A stretch of DNA of 64,000 bases from Chlamydiales bacterium (GTDB lineage Bacteria; Chlamydiota; Chlamydiia; Chlamydiales; JAAKFR01). The position numbers and the translations under genes were made by a program. Below the pieces are notes generated by a model that worked only from the letters and a program-made list of their open reading frames with translations, was not told where the DNA came from and searched no databases. Location: assembly GCA_024233495.1 (NCBI GenBank), contig JACKPM010000001.1, forward strand, positions 248,001 to 312,000, read 5' to 3'. This document shows positions 43,781 to 53,500 of the stretch, piece by piece. Positions within the stretch are counted from its first letter, which is position 1; every line of letters starts with the position of its first letter.

Positions 43781-44786
43781 GCTCGCTCTTTTACTGAATG
43801 AAAAGTTGCCTGGAAAGCGGGTTTACTTTGTCTATACACATAAGAATGGGTACGACCGTTTTCATCACGGATTGCGTGCGAATACAGAGATCAGTTACTG
43901 GTCGTTTCATGCCCTGAAAAAGGCGTTCCCTCGGGTGACATTTCTTCGCTTTCAGGGGGAGAAAAAAGAGCGTATTGAAAAGATTCAAAGTAGCGATGTT
44001 GTGATTGGCCACATGGGCCCTACCATGTTGGAGGCTAGCCGGCGCACAAAGAAAATTATCTCTTTTGCCCCCTTTGTTGGACATGAAGATCATTGCATCT
44101 CAAAGGGGCCACACTGTTCCAATATGGAAGAGGAGATGGCGGCTTATGAAAGAGCTGCCGCTCTCATTTTCCTCACATCGGAATACAATAAAAGAGAGTA
44201 CATCGAGAATAACCGCAACTTTTGGTACCCCTTTTTGCAAAAGTTGAAAAAGCCTCTGCGCATCGTGCATCAACCAGTTGATCTCAAAACATTCAAGCGA
44301 ATTAAAACTGATTATAAAACCTCCCACTTTCTTTACATTGGGCACTTTGGCCACATGAAGGGTGTAGAAATGAGTCGCAAACTCGTAAAAGAGGTGGGGC
44401 GGACGCTCCATATCTTTGGGAGCGAAGATCGCCGCTTTGACAACTTAGATATAGAGCAAGTGCGCGTTCTTCCACAAATGGCAGACTTTTTCATTCAACC
44501 TGGCATGTGGGAGGGGCAGTGTGTCGCCATTTTAGAGGCGGCAGCACGTGGGTTTATTCCTGTTGTTTCTCCTGAAACAGGCTACCCATACGACCATCCC
44601 TATCTCCTGCGTTATGACGATTATGACTATAACCTTGCTACCTTGAAGAAGTTGCTTGCTACCTCTGCTGAAGAGAGGAAAGAGCTGGGCGATTTCCTCT
44701 ATCAAAAGCTCACAGAAGATGAGCAGCACAACACGTGGAAAAAGCTTACAGATGTCCTTGTAGAGGAAGTCACTTCTCTCTTCTAA
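43767..44786 (+). CDS. Glycosyltransferase, GT4-like
   Basis: Encodes 339 residues from GTG 43767, which follows GGAGGA by six bases. It has a GT-B arrangement: N-terminal VVIGHMGPTMLEASRRT, an interdomain FLYIGHFGHMKGVEMSRKLV and the C-terminal donor-binding region DFFIQPGMWEGQCVAILEAAARGFIPVVSPETGYP, with the E-x7-E pattern (Glu in GMWEGQCVAILE). GT4 enzymes retain configuration and build lipid-linked or extracellular sugars. It overlaps the previous GT2 by 14 bases and the convergent synthase gene by 17. The substrate is unknown. Confidence 0.85.
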   Translation: MLARKLALLLNEKLPGKRVYFVYTHKNGYDRFHHGLRANTEISYWSFHALKKAFPRVTFLRFQGEKKERIEKIQSSDVVIGHMGPTMLEASRRTKKIISFAPFVGHEDHCISKGPHCSNMEEEMAAYERAAALIFLTSEYNKREYIENNRNFWYPFLQKLKKPLRIVHQPVDLKTFKRIKTDYKTSHFLYIGHFGHMKGVEMSRKLVKEVGRTLHIFGSEDRRFDNLDIEQVRVLPQMADFFIQPGMWEGQCVAILEAAARGFIPVVSPETGYPYDHPYLLRYDDYDYNLATLKKLLATSAEERKELGDFLYQKLTEDEQHNTWKKLTDVLVEEVTSLF

Positions 44787-46200
44787 GCCCTTCGAGGCTG
44801 CTTCCTGTAAATCCCGTTTTCTTCATGTCCTTTACAGAAGGGGATTGCTTCTTGAAAATGCGGAAGTAGGCGCGTAGGCGCCAAAAGAGGTGCATCTGAC
44901 GGTAGCCAAAGTTTTCCATCAATGCGTACCAGAGCATCATCCAAAGGTGTTTAAAAGAGTTATACTTTCGAAAAAGCCACGCTTCAATCAAGCAGCATGA
45001 AACAGTGAACATCAACGTCACACCAATTGTAACAGTAAAGAAAAAGAAGATGTATTGCCACGCATTGACTCCCAAAATCACTGTGACAATCATGGTGCAG
45101 TAGCCAATCACTTCAACGATGGGAGAAAGCACTTCTGTAAGGCAAAAGTAGGGATAGGCAAACATTCCTGCCACTCCATACTTTGGGTTGAAAAACATTT
45201 TGCGGTACATCCACACAATCTGCAAGGTGCCCACTTGCCACCTTGTGCGTTGTTTGCCCAAAATCCTCCACGCCTCTGGCACCTCTGTCCAACACGCAGG
45301 TTCGGGAATGAAGCCAGTCTTGGGGTTTTGCTTATGTTCGTAGCGGTACTTCTTGTATTTCGCTACCATCTCCATATCTTCTGCAAGCGTGTTGGTTTCA
45401 TATCCTCCAGCCGCTTTCACGACATGCGTCGCATACATCGCAAAGGCGCCGGAAATAATCAAAGGGCCGCCAATGTATTCATATCCCATCCGTCCAAAGT
45501 AGAAGGCTCTCAGATACTCAACTGCCTGAATCCTTCCAAGAAAGGACTTAGGCATATCCACTTTAGTGATGCCCCAAAGTTCCACCGTGCATCCATTTCC
45601 CACGCGCACTGAAGCGCCAAACCCTTCAATTTCGGGCTGTGTAAAGCTATATCTCAGAAGGCGGTTAAGCTCTGTCCCATCGAGGAGAGAGTCGGCATCG
45701 ACGGCAAGCATGTAGTCGGTCGTTGTTGCGTTGATTCCAGCATTTACCGAGTCGGGCTTTCCTCCATTCACTTTGTCGATCACAATCAAGTTTTCATGGA
45801 TCAAACTGTGGTAATACCCTTTTACTTCAGTGGTTTTGATCTTTTGACCGTGCGATGGATGGACTCTGGTGAGTTTAAAGGCACTCTTCATGATTTCAAG
45901 AGTGTCATCCGTTGAGCCATCATTGACGCAAATAATCTTCTTGTTGCGATAGCTCAAATTGAGAAGTGTTTGCACGCAAAAGACGATATTGGTCATCTCA
46001 TTGTAAGCGGGCACAATGATTGTAATTGAAGGCATTCCCTCTGCTGTGAGCAAAAGCTCAACGCGCTCAGACTGAATCTTTTTATAGCGAGGAATGATTG
46101 CAATGAAGGCGCAGATCAAAATGAAGAGATAGAAGAAGTTGACGGCTAAGAAGTAGAGGATCATGTAGTTCTGAGCCTGGAGGATATACTTTAATACCAT
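44770..46200 (-). CDS. Processive membrane GT2 polysaccharide synthase (PgaC/BcsA-like)
   Basis: Encodes 476 residues. Two N-terminal helices (about 10-35) precede the GT-A domain: IIVPAYNEMTNIVFC, Asp94 in CVNDGSTDDT, DxD in AVDADSLLDG (168-170), TLAEDMEM (Asp275) and the processivity motif QRTRW (317-321). At least three C-terminal helices follow. The D, DxD, D, QxxRW set is that of enzymes that synthesise and extrude linear polysaccharides such as PNAG, cellulose or hyaluronan. The gene lies two bases after the HEAT protein, in one minus-strand operon with the REC/HPt proteins. Which sugar it polymerises cannot be told. Confidence 0.88.
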   Translation of the reverse strand: MVLKYILQAQNYMILYFLAVNFFYLFILICAFIAIIPRYKKIQSERVELLLTAEGMPSITIIVPAYNEMTNIVFCVQTLLNLSYRNKKIICVNDGSTDDTLEIMKSAFKLTRVHPSHGQKIKTTEVKGYYHSLIHENLIVIDKVNGGKPDSVNAGINATTTDYMLAVDADSLLDGTELNRLLRYSFTQPEIEGFGASVRVGNGCTVELWGITKVDMPKSFLGRIQAVEYLRAFYFGRMGYEYIGGPLIISGAFAMYATHVVKAAGGYETNTLAEDMEMVAKYKKYRYEHKQNPKTGFIPEPACWTEVPEAWRILGKQRTRWQVGTLQIVWMYRKMFFNPKYGVAGMFAYPYFCLTEVLSPIVEVIGYCTMIVTVILGVNAWQYIFFFFTVTIGVTLMFTVSCCLIEAWLFRKYNSFKHLWMMLWYALMENFGYRQMHLFWRLRAYFRIFKKQSPSVKDMKKTGFTGSSLEGLRREK

Positions 46201-46201
46201 G

Positions 46202-47242
46202 CTAATAACTCGTCAATACGTAGCGGGCAACCTCGTACGCATCTGGGTTAAGGTCCCAATCTTGTTGTTCTAAAATGGTTCTTCCTTTCTTACCAAAGGA
46301 AAAGATAGCTTTTGCTGCTGCCAGACGCACTTCAAACTCGGGGTCTTGCAGTAGGGGAAGGAGAGCTGAAAAAGATTCGTTGCTGCGGATTTCCCCAAGT
46401 GCTTTGAGGGCGCTCTCCCGCACACGGCTCTCTTCATCATGGAGCAAAACCACTAAATCTTCTACAGTCATAGGAGAGGCTAGGTTGCCCAAAATGCGGC
46501 AGACGAAAAGTCGAATTTCAGTGTTCGGTGAACTGAGATCTTTCCGGATAGTTGCGTGAATATTGCCATAGTATTTGTACGAAAGTACATCGAGACAGCA
46601 GAGTCGAAGCATTTCATCTTCCTTTGCCTCTTCGTACACTTTTAAGATCTCTTTTGCCTCTTCGAGAGGCATCTTGAGAAGAACGTGTCGGTAGATAAAG
46701 CGCGCTCTGGGTGCTTCTCGCGCCATTCTCTTTAAAAGAGGGGGAATACTTGCAGCAACTTTGATCTCACCTAGAGCCTCTGCTGCAATCATTCGAACGT
46801 AGTAGCTTTTATCTTCAAGGAGTCCCTCAATATTTTTCCGGTCCTTCTCTTCCGTATGGAGTAAGAAGATGCGTGCTACGTGGTTGCGGTGAATCCATCT
46901 CCTTCTAAGGAGGTTCGCACGTGCCCATGGAAGGAGGTAAGCTTCGGTAAGATGTGTTTCTACCTTCTCCCAATTTTTATCTTGGAAGTTGGCGTGATAG
47001 TTCTCCAAGATGCGGAGCATCACATCACGAGAGATGAGTTTTTTTTTCCACTCAAAACCCTGCAACGTTTTTTGTTGTGTCATCAATGCAAAAAGAATCT
47101 CTTTAAAGAGTTTTTCTTCCCGCCGCACTCTGCGCTGTTTGATTTCATACACAATTTTCCCCAAGATCAAAGAGACGAGCAAAAGGAGAGCGACTAAAAT
47201 CTCTAGAGCCCAAATGATGTAGTATTCATGCAGGAATTTCAT
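46202..47242 (-). CDS. Membrane-anchored HEAT repeat protein
   Basis: Encodes 346 residues. A single helix at about residues 8-30 (YIIWALEILVALLLLVSLILG) anchors it. From about residue 130 there are HEAT repeats: YVRMIAAEALGEIKVAASIPPLLKRM, IRLFVCRILGNLASPMTVEDLVVLLHDEESRVRESALKALGEIRSNESFSALLPLLQDPEFEVRLAAAKAIF. HEAT repeats bind partner proteins. Its ATG overlaps the stop of the five-domain regulator by four bases and the synthase gene follows by two bases, so it probably belongs to the same complex, perhaps linking regulator and synthase. Function is inferred only. Confidence 0.7.
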   Translation of the reverse strand: MKFLHEYYIIWALEILVALLLLVSLILGKIVYEIKQRRVRREEKLFKEILFALMTQQKTLQGFEWKKKLISRDVMLRILENYHANFQDKNWEKVETHLTEAYLLPWARANLLRRRWIHRNHVARIFLLHTEEKDRKNIEGLLEDKSYYVRMIAAEALGEIKVAASIPPLLKRMAREAPRARFIYRHVLLKMPLEEAKEILKVYEEAKEDEMLRLCCLDVLSYKYYGNIHATIRKDLSSPNTEIRLFVCRILGNLASPMTVEDLVVLLHDEESRVRESALKALGEIRSNESFSALLPLLQDPEFEVRLAAAKAIFSFGKKGRTILEQQDWDLNPDAYEVARYVLTSY

Positions 47243-49650
47243 TGATTGAGAATCGCCAATGCCTTTTGTACAAGCACTGAAATGCTAAAAGGTTTCGTAA
47301 TATAATCTACAGCCCCCATCTTCAGCCCATCTAGAATGTCTTTTTCTGAAGCGAGGGAGGTAAGGAAAAGTGCCTTCACCCTTCCAGGAAACTTCTCTTT
47401 CAACATGTGTAGAAGAGTGATGCCATCTCGGTCAGGAAGAACTCTATCTAAAATAAACAGAGTGTGCTCCTCCAGCCTTTCCATCTTTGCAAAGTGGTCC
47501 AAAGCCTCTTGTCCAGTGTGAAAGTCGATAATGTCGAAGCCGTGGTTTTTGAACATGTACGTGATCACATTGCACAAGTCAATATCATCATCGACTAAGA
47601 TCACGTGCCTAGTCTCTGCTGCAATCGCCATGCCTTCGGTGAGTCGCTTGAGGGTGACGCGTTTCCCTCCTGCATCTTGCGACTCTTGGAGTGCATTGCG
47701 CGTCTCCTCTAAAACTTGTTCTAACTTAGCGCCATGCGTGTCAAAAAGAGTAGCCCCTGCACTCAATGTGAAACGGAGATCCTCTCTTCCTGCAAGCCAA
47801 ACTTTTTCTCGCATCTGAGAAAAAAACGCATCCAACAGCGCCTCGAGCTCTCCACCGCTCATTCCTTCAAAAAAAAGCGAAAAGCAAGATTCCCCCATAT
47901 AGCCATATTGTGAACGCACTGAAAATTGCGCCTTGATCGTGCTCGCAACATTGATCAAAAGCTCTTTGCTTTCAGTGCTCGAGAGAGTGTGTTGCACCGT
48001 ATCCCACAGATCGATTTCGATCAGCACTAAAATTCCCCGCCCATCTTTTGCAAAAGGAAAACGGTCGTGCACTTTTTGTAAAAAATACGACTTTTTATAG
48101 AGGCTAGTTGTTGGATCGATCATTGTTTGGAGACCAACACTTGCATGCCGCATCAATAAGTTCGATACTCGTGATTTGAAGTATTCTGGCTGAATAGGCT
48201 TGTAAATGATCGAGTCGCAATTTTTTTCATAAGCTGCAACCTCTTCTATTTTCTCCTTGAACGCTGTCACAAGGACAATAATCATCCGTTGAAAGCGCAT
48301 ATCAGCGCGCAAAGTTTCAAGGAGCTGCTTGCCGTTAAAGTGAGGGAGGTTGATGTCGAGCAAAAGAAGGTTTGGAGAAAACTCTTCTAAAAGCTTCAAC
48401 AAGTTGCGCTCATCACTTAAAAAAATACTCTCAATACCGAGATCTTCTAGGAGTTTCTTTTCAATCAATCCTACATCTTCATCATCATCGACAACAACAG
48501 CGCGCGTATTGGGGCAAAGGTGAGACTTTTCCAACTGTTGAAAAATTTGCAGCACATTATGCTCTGTGAGCGGCTTCTTTAAAACCCAATTGATGTTTTG
48601 CTCAAGCCACTCAATCCGCTTTGTCAAATCGTCAGAGTTCGAAATAATTCCCGTCTTGAGGTCACTCTGCTTCTCTTTCAACTTTTTCAAGATTGCGATT
48701 CCAGAGACAGTCGTGAAAGGGAAATACTCTTCGGTAACAAGGCCGCGTGCTTTGAATGGTTTTTCTTCAATCCGCTTCATAAAATCGCGCGGATTGCTCT
48801 CAATCAAAAGGGGAAGACGAAAGCGCTCGGCTAACTTTTGAAAGACTGAGACAAGAGAGAGGTCTGAGGAAACTACAACCAAAGAGTCTTCCTCTTTTGC
48901 CGGCGCGAGCTCTTCTTTTGCAGACTTTACAGGTGTAATTGAGGCGACAGCTATGGATAAGTGCTGAAACTGCAGCCGCAATCTTCTCAAGAAAATATAG
49001 TTTTGTTTGTCGATTTTCTCTTGGTCTTCTGCAGAGATTGTTTCTTTGGAGTAGTAGTTATAGAGGAAGATCTCCTGCGCTTTACACCCTTTCGATGCTT
49101 CCTTATAGCCGTAAGAAGCGGCGCTCCCTGCAATCTTATGCACCTCGTTGCGTAAAGCCACGAGCTTTTTCCTGTCTTGAGGATTTTTTCGAATCGTTGA
49201 GATCTGCTCTTCAATGCGGGAAATCTTCTCAAAAATGCTCTTGTTATATGTCTCTACAAGCTCTTGGGGAAGCCCCCCTGTATCTGCTGCTACCCTCTCT
49301 CCTTTGAGCGCTCGGAAAAGAGCGGCCATCTCTTCTTTGATGAGGGGCGTTTCCAAAACATATTCCACATGGTACTGCTGCTTAAGTTTTTGAAAACTAC
49401 TTGCAGTGCGGTGTTTAGTGACAAAGAAGACAAGTGGCTTTTGGTGCGTTTTGAGCTGCTTGATCAGTTCAACAGCCTCTTCAAAGTGCTCTTTTTCAAA
49501 GATAAAAAGCGCATCAAAAGAAGCGCTCTTTTGAGCAAAGGATTCAAGATCAGTCTCATATTCACACTCAAGCGAGAAAATTTCTGTAAGTCCACTCTTC
49601 TTAAAGAAAGGTGGCAGCAATTTTTCCGGATCGAATGTGAGAATGCGCAC
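47239..49650 (-). CDS. Multi-domain phosphorelay protein: pseudoREC-HPt-pseudoREC-REC-degenerate GGDEF-REC
   Basis: Encodes 803 residues from GTG (TAGTG overlap with the preceding stop). Domains in order: a receiver-like domain without a phosphoryl Asp (1-115); an HPt domain with His171 (LRNEVHKIAGSAASYG); a second degenerate receiver-like domain (about 255-375); a full REC (382-500, VVVDDDEDVG, Asp432 in LLLLDINLP, Lys484); a GGDEF-like domain (about 505-670) with MGESC (585-589) in place of GGDEF, so it should not make cyclic di-GMP; and a final REC (681-800, LVDDDIDLC, Asp735 in FILDRVLPD, Lys786). It combines several relay parts in one chain and has no kinase. Its neighbours are HPt, HEAT and synthase genes. 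Confidence 0.88.
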   Translation of the reverse strand: MRILTFDPEKLLPPFFKKSGLTEIFSLECEYETDLESFAQKSASFDALFIFEKEHFEEAVELIKQLKTHQKPLVFFVTKHRTASSFQKLKQQYHVEYVLETPLIKEEMAALFRALKGERVAADTGGLPQELVETYNKSIFEKISRIEEQISTIRKNPQDRKKLVALRNEVHKIAGSAASYGYKEASKGCKAQEIFLYNYYSKETISAEDQEKIDKQNYIFLRRLRLQFQHLSIAVASITPVKSAKEELAPAKEEDSLVVVSSDLSLVSVFQKLAERFRLPLLIESNPRDFMKRIEEKPFKARGLVTEEYFPFTTVSGIAILKKLKEKQSDLKTGIISNSDDLTKRIEWLEQNINWVLKKPLTEHNVLQIFQQLEKSHLCPNTRAVVVDDDEDVGLIEKKLLEDLGIESIFLSDERNLLKLLEEFSPNLLLLDINLPHFNGKQLLETLRADMRFQRMIIVLVTAFKEKIEEVAAYEKNCDSIIYKPIQPEYFKSRVSNLLMRHASVGLQTMIDPTTSLYKKSYFLQKVHDRFPFAKDGRGILVLIEIDLWDTVQHTLSSTESKELLINVASTIKAQFSVRSQYGYMGESCFSLFFEGMSGGELEALLDAFFSQMREKVWLAGREDLRFTLSAGATLFDTHGAKLEQVLEETRNALQESQDAGGKRVTLKRLTEGMAIAAETRHVILVDDDIDLCNVITYMFKNHGFDIIDFHTGQEALDHFAKMERLEEHTLFILDRVLPDRDGITLLHMLKEKFPGRVKALFLTSLASEKDILDGLKMGAVDYITKPFSISVLVQKALAILNQ

Positions 49651-50315
49651 TATCTAACACTCACGATCGGAATTTTCTGAAATGCGAGGAGGAATTTTCT
49701 AAAAAAAAGTGCATTTTCCTTCACAATGCGCTCTTTTGTTTCTTGAGAAACATGTTCATCCGCATAGTTCTCTTCTAGAAATTTCTCATGTGCACGGCAA
49801 ACGCTTGTTACAACGGGGAAGCCGTACGAGGCAGCATTGCCCGCCAGTTTGTGCACCCCATTGCGCAAGTTGACTAAATCTTCTTTGTTCGGCGGGGAAC
49901 TCTCCACTTTTTGAATAAAGTCTTCAATTTCTGCGATCTTATCATAAAGAGAATCAGCATACTTTTGAATGAGCTCAGGAGGAAGCTCGCTGCTCATGTC
50001 AGCACTTGATATCTCAATTCGCCCTTCAAGTGCGGCCTGTAATGCCTCAAACTCCTCTTTTTGCACAGGTGTTTCCAAGAGAAAGTTCACCCCTCTTTTT
50101 TTCAAAGTCATAAACTCAGAAGCGCTTTTGTGCTTTGTTGTAAAAAGGGCGATCTTACTTCCCTCGCAACTGGCAAGAATCTGTTCAAGCTTCTCATCCT
50201 CTACAATAAAGACAACATCGCTTTTTCTTGAGACTACCTCTGCAGGTGTCTTGGCAATTTCAAATCCTTTCGCATGGTCACTTAGCATTCCATTTGGATC
50301 GTAGATCAGCGGCAT
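49650..50315 (-). CDS. PseudoREC-HPt protein
   Basis: Encodes 221 residues from ATG (complement 50313-50315). The N-terminal 100 residues match the receiver-like start of the 803-residue protein (ALFTTKHKSASEF parallels VFFVTKHRTASSF). The C-terminal HPt domain has His155 in LRNGVHKLAGNAASYGF, the same motif as in the larger protein. It is thus a duplicate of that protein's first 250 residues. HPt domains carry phosphate between REC domains. Its stop shares one base with the start of the larger gene. Confidence 0.85.
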   Translation of the reverse strand: MPLIYDPNGMLSDHAKGFEIAKTPAEVVSRKSDVVFIVEDEKLEQILASCEGSKIALFTTKHKSASEFMTLKKRGVNFLLETPVQKEEFEALQAALEGRIEISSADMSSELPPELIQKYADSLYDKIAEIEDFIQKVESSPPNKEDLVNLRNGVHKLAGNAASYGFPVVTSVCRAHEKFLEENYADEHVSQETKERIVKENALFFRKFLLAFQKIPIVSVR

Positions 50316-50346
50316 CAATACTCTTGGGGTTGAATTTTTATTCTCC

Positions 50347-50513
50347 TATATAGCGGATTGTTTTTTAAAATTACAAAGTTGTGCTGAACTTCGAAGTCAA
50401 AGAAAGCGCTAAGATTGACGTTGGCCATTTATGGTCAATGAGAACGAGCGTGATCACTGCAGATGAAGTGCAGTGCAAATTTATAGGATTTAAAAAACAA
50501 TTCGCTATATATA
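50347..50513. repeat. Divergent relative of palindromic repeat family A (A-prime)
   Basis: Ends TATATAGCGGATTGTTTTTT and its near-inverse differ from family A, but the core (GGCCATTTATGGTCAATGAG, then AACGAGCG) matches A. It has its own terminal inverted repeat of over 20 bases with one or two mismatches. It fills the gap between the HPt gene and the TPR gene, so it may affect both promoters. Confidence 0.75.
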
Positions 50514-50520
50514 CGAAGGA

Positions 50521-53500
50521 ATGGGTTTTTGGCAAAAGGGCCTCTTTTTGTGGGTTGTGCTCGCTTCATTCTCTACTGAGCAGTTAGAGGAGAAAAAGAA
50601 GTTTGAGAAGCGAATTGAACGCTTCCCAGACGATAGTTACGCCTTCTATCGCTTGGGTCGTCTCTACTCTTTGGAGGGAGATAAAAAGAAAGCACAACAG
50701 CTTTTAGAGAAGTCAATTGAGCTTGATCCAAATAATTTAGATGCGAAGGTAACACTCGGCTACCTCTACCTTGGTGAGGAAAAACCATTTGCAGCGCGCT
50801 CGCTTTTTGTCGAGGTGTTAAAAAAGTCGCCCAACTATCCTGAGGTGAGAGAGGGGATTGCGCTTTGTGACAATCTAATCGCGCAGTTAAAAGAAGAGGC
50901 GTTCCAAGAGCACTTGCGCTCTAAAGTTGAGGTTGCGCAAGCGCTTGAAGAAAAGCGCGAATATCTTGAAGCAGTGAAAGCGTGGATGGCATTGCGGGAG
51001 GAAGATCCTGACAATCCCTACTACGACTACCACATAGCTAAAAACTTCTACGCATTGCAAGAGTATGCACGCGCTGAGACTTTTATTCAGCACGCCCTTG
51101 AAGCAGATCCAGAAAACGTCGACTATCAGGTAGTGTTAGGGTTTATTCTCTTACGTCAGGGAGAGGCGCAAAAGGCGCAGCGTCTTTTTGAAAGAGCACT
51201 TACAAAGGCTCCAGAATACGACGATGCGCGTAAAGGGCTTGAAGAGGCAAAACAAGCGTATCATCTACAGCAGATTTCTCTAAAGCAAGAGGAAGAGAAG
51301 AGCCTTCGTCTCAAGATTTCTCAACTTGATGAGGAGGAGAAGTACGAACAAGTTGCAGAGATTTGGGAGAAGCTTGTCCACGAATATCCACAAAACCCCG
51401 TCTACCTTTTTGAGTTAGGAAAAGCATATACGCGCATCGAGCACTACGCAGCGGCAATCAAAGCGTTGCAGCACAGCTTACAGCTTGATCCAGGGAATGG
51501 AGACACGCTTGCTGTTCTAGGATTTGCTTATTTAGGTGATGGGCAAATTGAGAAAGCGGAGGCGACGTTTAAGAGTGTGCTTGCGCGTACACCGCGCAAT
51601 GGCGATGCAAAGCTTGGAATGCGTCTTGTGAAAGAGGCGTTTGCAAAAAGAGAGGCTAAAAAAACAGAAGCGCTTTGGGCGCTCATGCAAAAAGCCGATG
51701 TGCATGAAGAGATGGGGGAGTATGCACAGGCTCTTGCCATTTGGGAAGAGTTGATGCTTAAAGACCCTCATAATGCCTACTACTTCTATCGCTTGGGTCG
51801 TCTTTTTGCAGCTATAGGGGAGTTCTCAAAGGGGGAGAGCTTCTTGCAGCAAGCGCTCGCTCTTGACCCAGAAGATGCTGACTACAAGGTGGCGCTTGCC
51901 TATGTGTGGCTCTACCAAGAGAAGAGAGAAGAGGCGATTGCTCTTTTTGAAGAGGTTTTGGTGCAAGCGCCCGATCTTAAAGAGGCTAAAGAGGGGCTTT
52001 TGCTTGCACAAAGCGTAGAGCCTTTACCAGAATTCTCTGTTCCAGAGGTAGAGCCTGAAGAAGAGATTGCGATCGAAGAACTTCCTGTTGAGGAGTACAC
52101 CTTGGAAGAGCACGCCCTCGCCTTCGAAGAGCAAGGGGAATATGAGAAGGCGGCCAAGTTGTGGGCCACTCTTGCAGAAGAGGCATCAGACAACGCTTAC
52201 TTCTACTTCAAGGAGGGGCAAAACTATGTGCGCGCAGGTCAAGAGAATCGGGCGTATTTCGCATTTTCTAAAGCTCTTGAACTCGACCCAGACAATGCAG
52301 ATGCGAAAGTGGCACTTGCTTACATCTATCTTCGCAGCGGGCATGAGGAGCGCGCTGAGAGGATGTTTCAGGAGGTGCTCACTCACTATCCCAACTACTC
52401 TGATGCGCACTATGGTTTGCGTGCAATCAAAAAAAGACACCGGCTGGAACAAGAGTTGCCACATCTATACGAAGTGCGTGAGCTTGTTGCGCAGGCAGAG
52501 GCTTATGAGAAGAGTGGACAAAAAGCGCAAGCAGCGAGCACCTGGCAAGAGCTGATGCGTCTTGATCCGACAAATAGCCACTATCCCTACAAACTTGGGC
52601 GCTTTTATGCTGAACAAAAAAAGCCGCAAGATGCAAAAGCATACTACAGGTTGAGTTTAGAGCTTGATCCACAAAATGATGATGCGAAAGTGGGACTCGC
52701 ATATTTACTTATTGCTGATGGGCAAATTGATGAAGCAGAGGTCCTCTTTCATGAGGTGCTTGCAAGCTCTCCTGAGTATGTCGATGCAAAGCAGGGGCTT
52801 GCCAAAATCGACTTGATTCGCCATCCCCCTCCAAAGCCCCCACGCTTTACTGAAGAGCAACAAGAGTGGATAGAGCTTGCACAATGCTACGAGAAAAAAA
52901 GCGATTACGACAACGCTGCTGTGATTTGGGAGCGTGCCTATGAAGAAAATTGCGATGATGCCTATTTTGCCTATCAGCTTGGAAAGGTGTATGCGCTGCA
53001 AAGAAAGTACAACCGCTCGGAAGTTTTTTTAGAGCGTGCTTTGCAGCTTGATCCAAAGATGGAAGAGGCGCAGTTTCGTCTCGGGACTGTGTATGCAGCA
53101 AGAGGAGAGAGGTGTCAAGCGCTCGATGTCTACCGCGCATTGGCAGAAGAGAAGCCAGAAAATGGAGATTATTTAGAGGCGTTAGGACGCTCTTTGCGAG
53201 CCTTAAACGCGCACTCAGATGCTAAAGAGATTTATCTGCAACGTTTCACTCTTGGCGATCCTCACTACGGTCTCTTTAAACAACACAACTCTACCTTAGA
53301 GCGTACCAATCCTTCAGCAGTGGGGACGATGCTCTACGCACAGGAGAGAGAAACAGATATCATTACGCGCCTTCTCTCTGCTCAAAGAAACACTGCCGTG
53401 GCTATCCTTTCCTACAACAAGCCTATTTTCGATACGTTTCAAGTAAAGGGTATGATTTTAGCGAGCACAGTAAGGGAGCTCAACTTAATCGCAGGCGTTA

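Noticed and set aside
47239..49650. Active diguanylate cyclase
   Set aside because: The signature is MGESC instead of GGDEF/GGEEF, so cyclic di-GMP synthesis is not supported.
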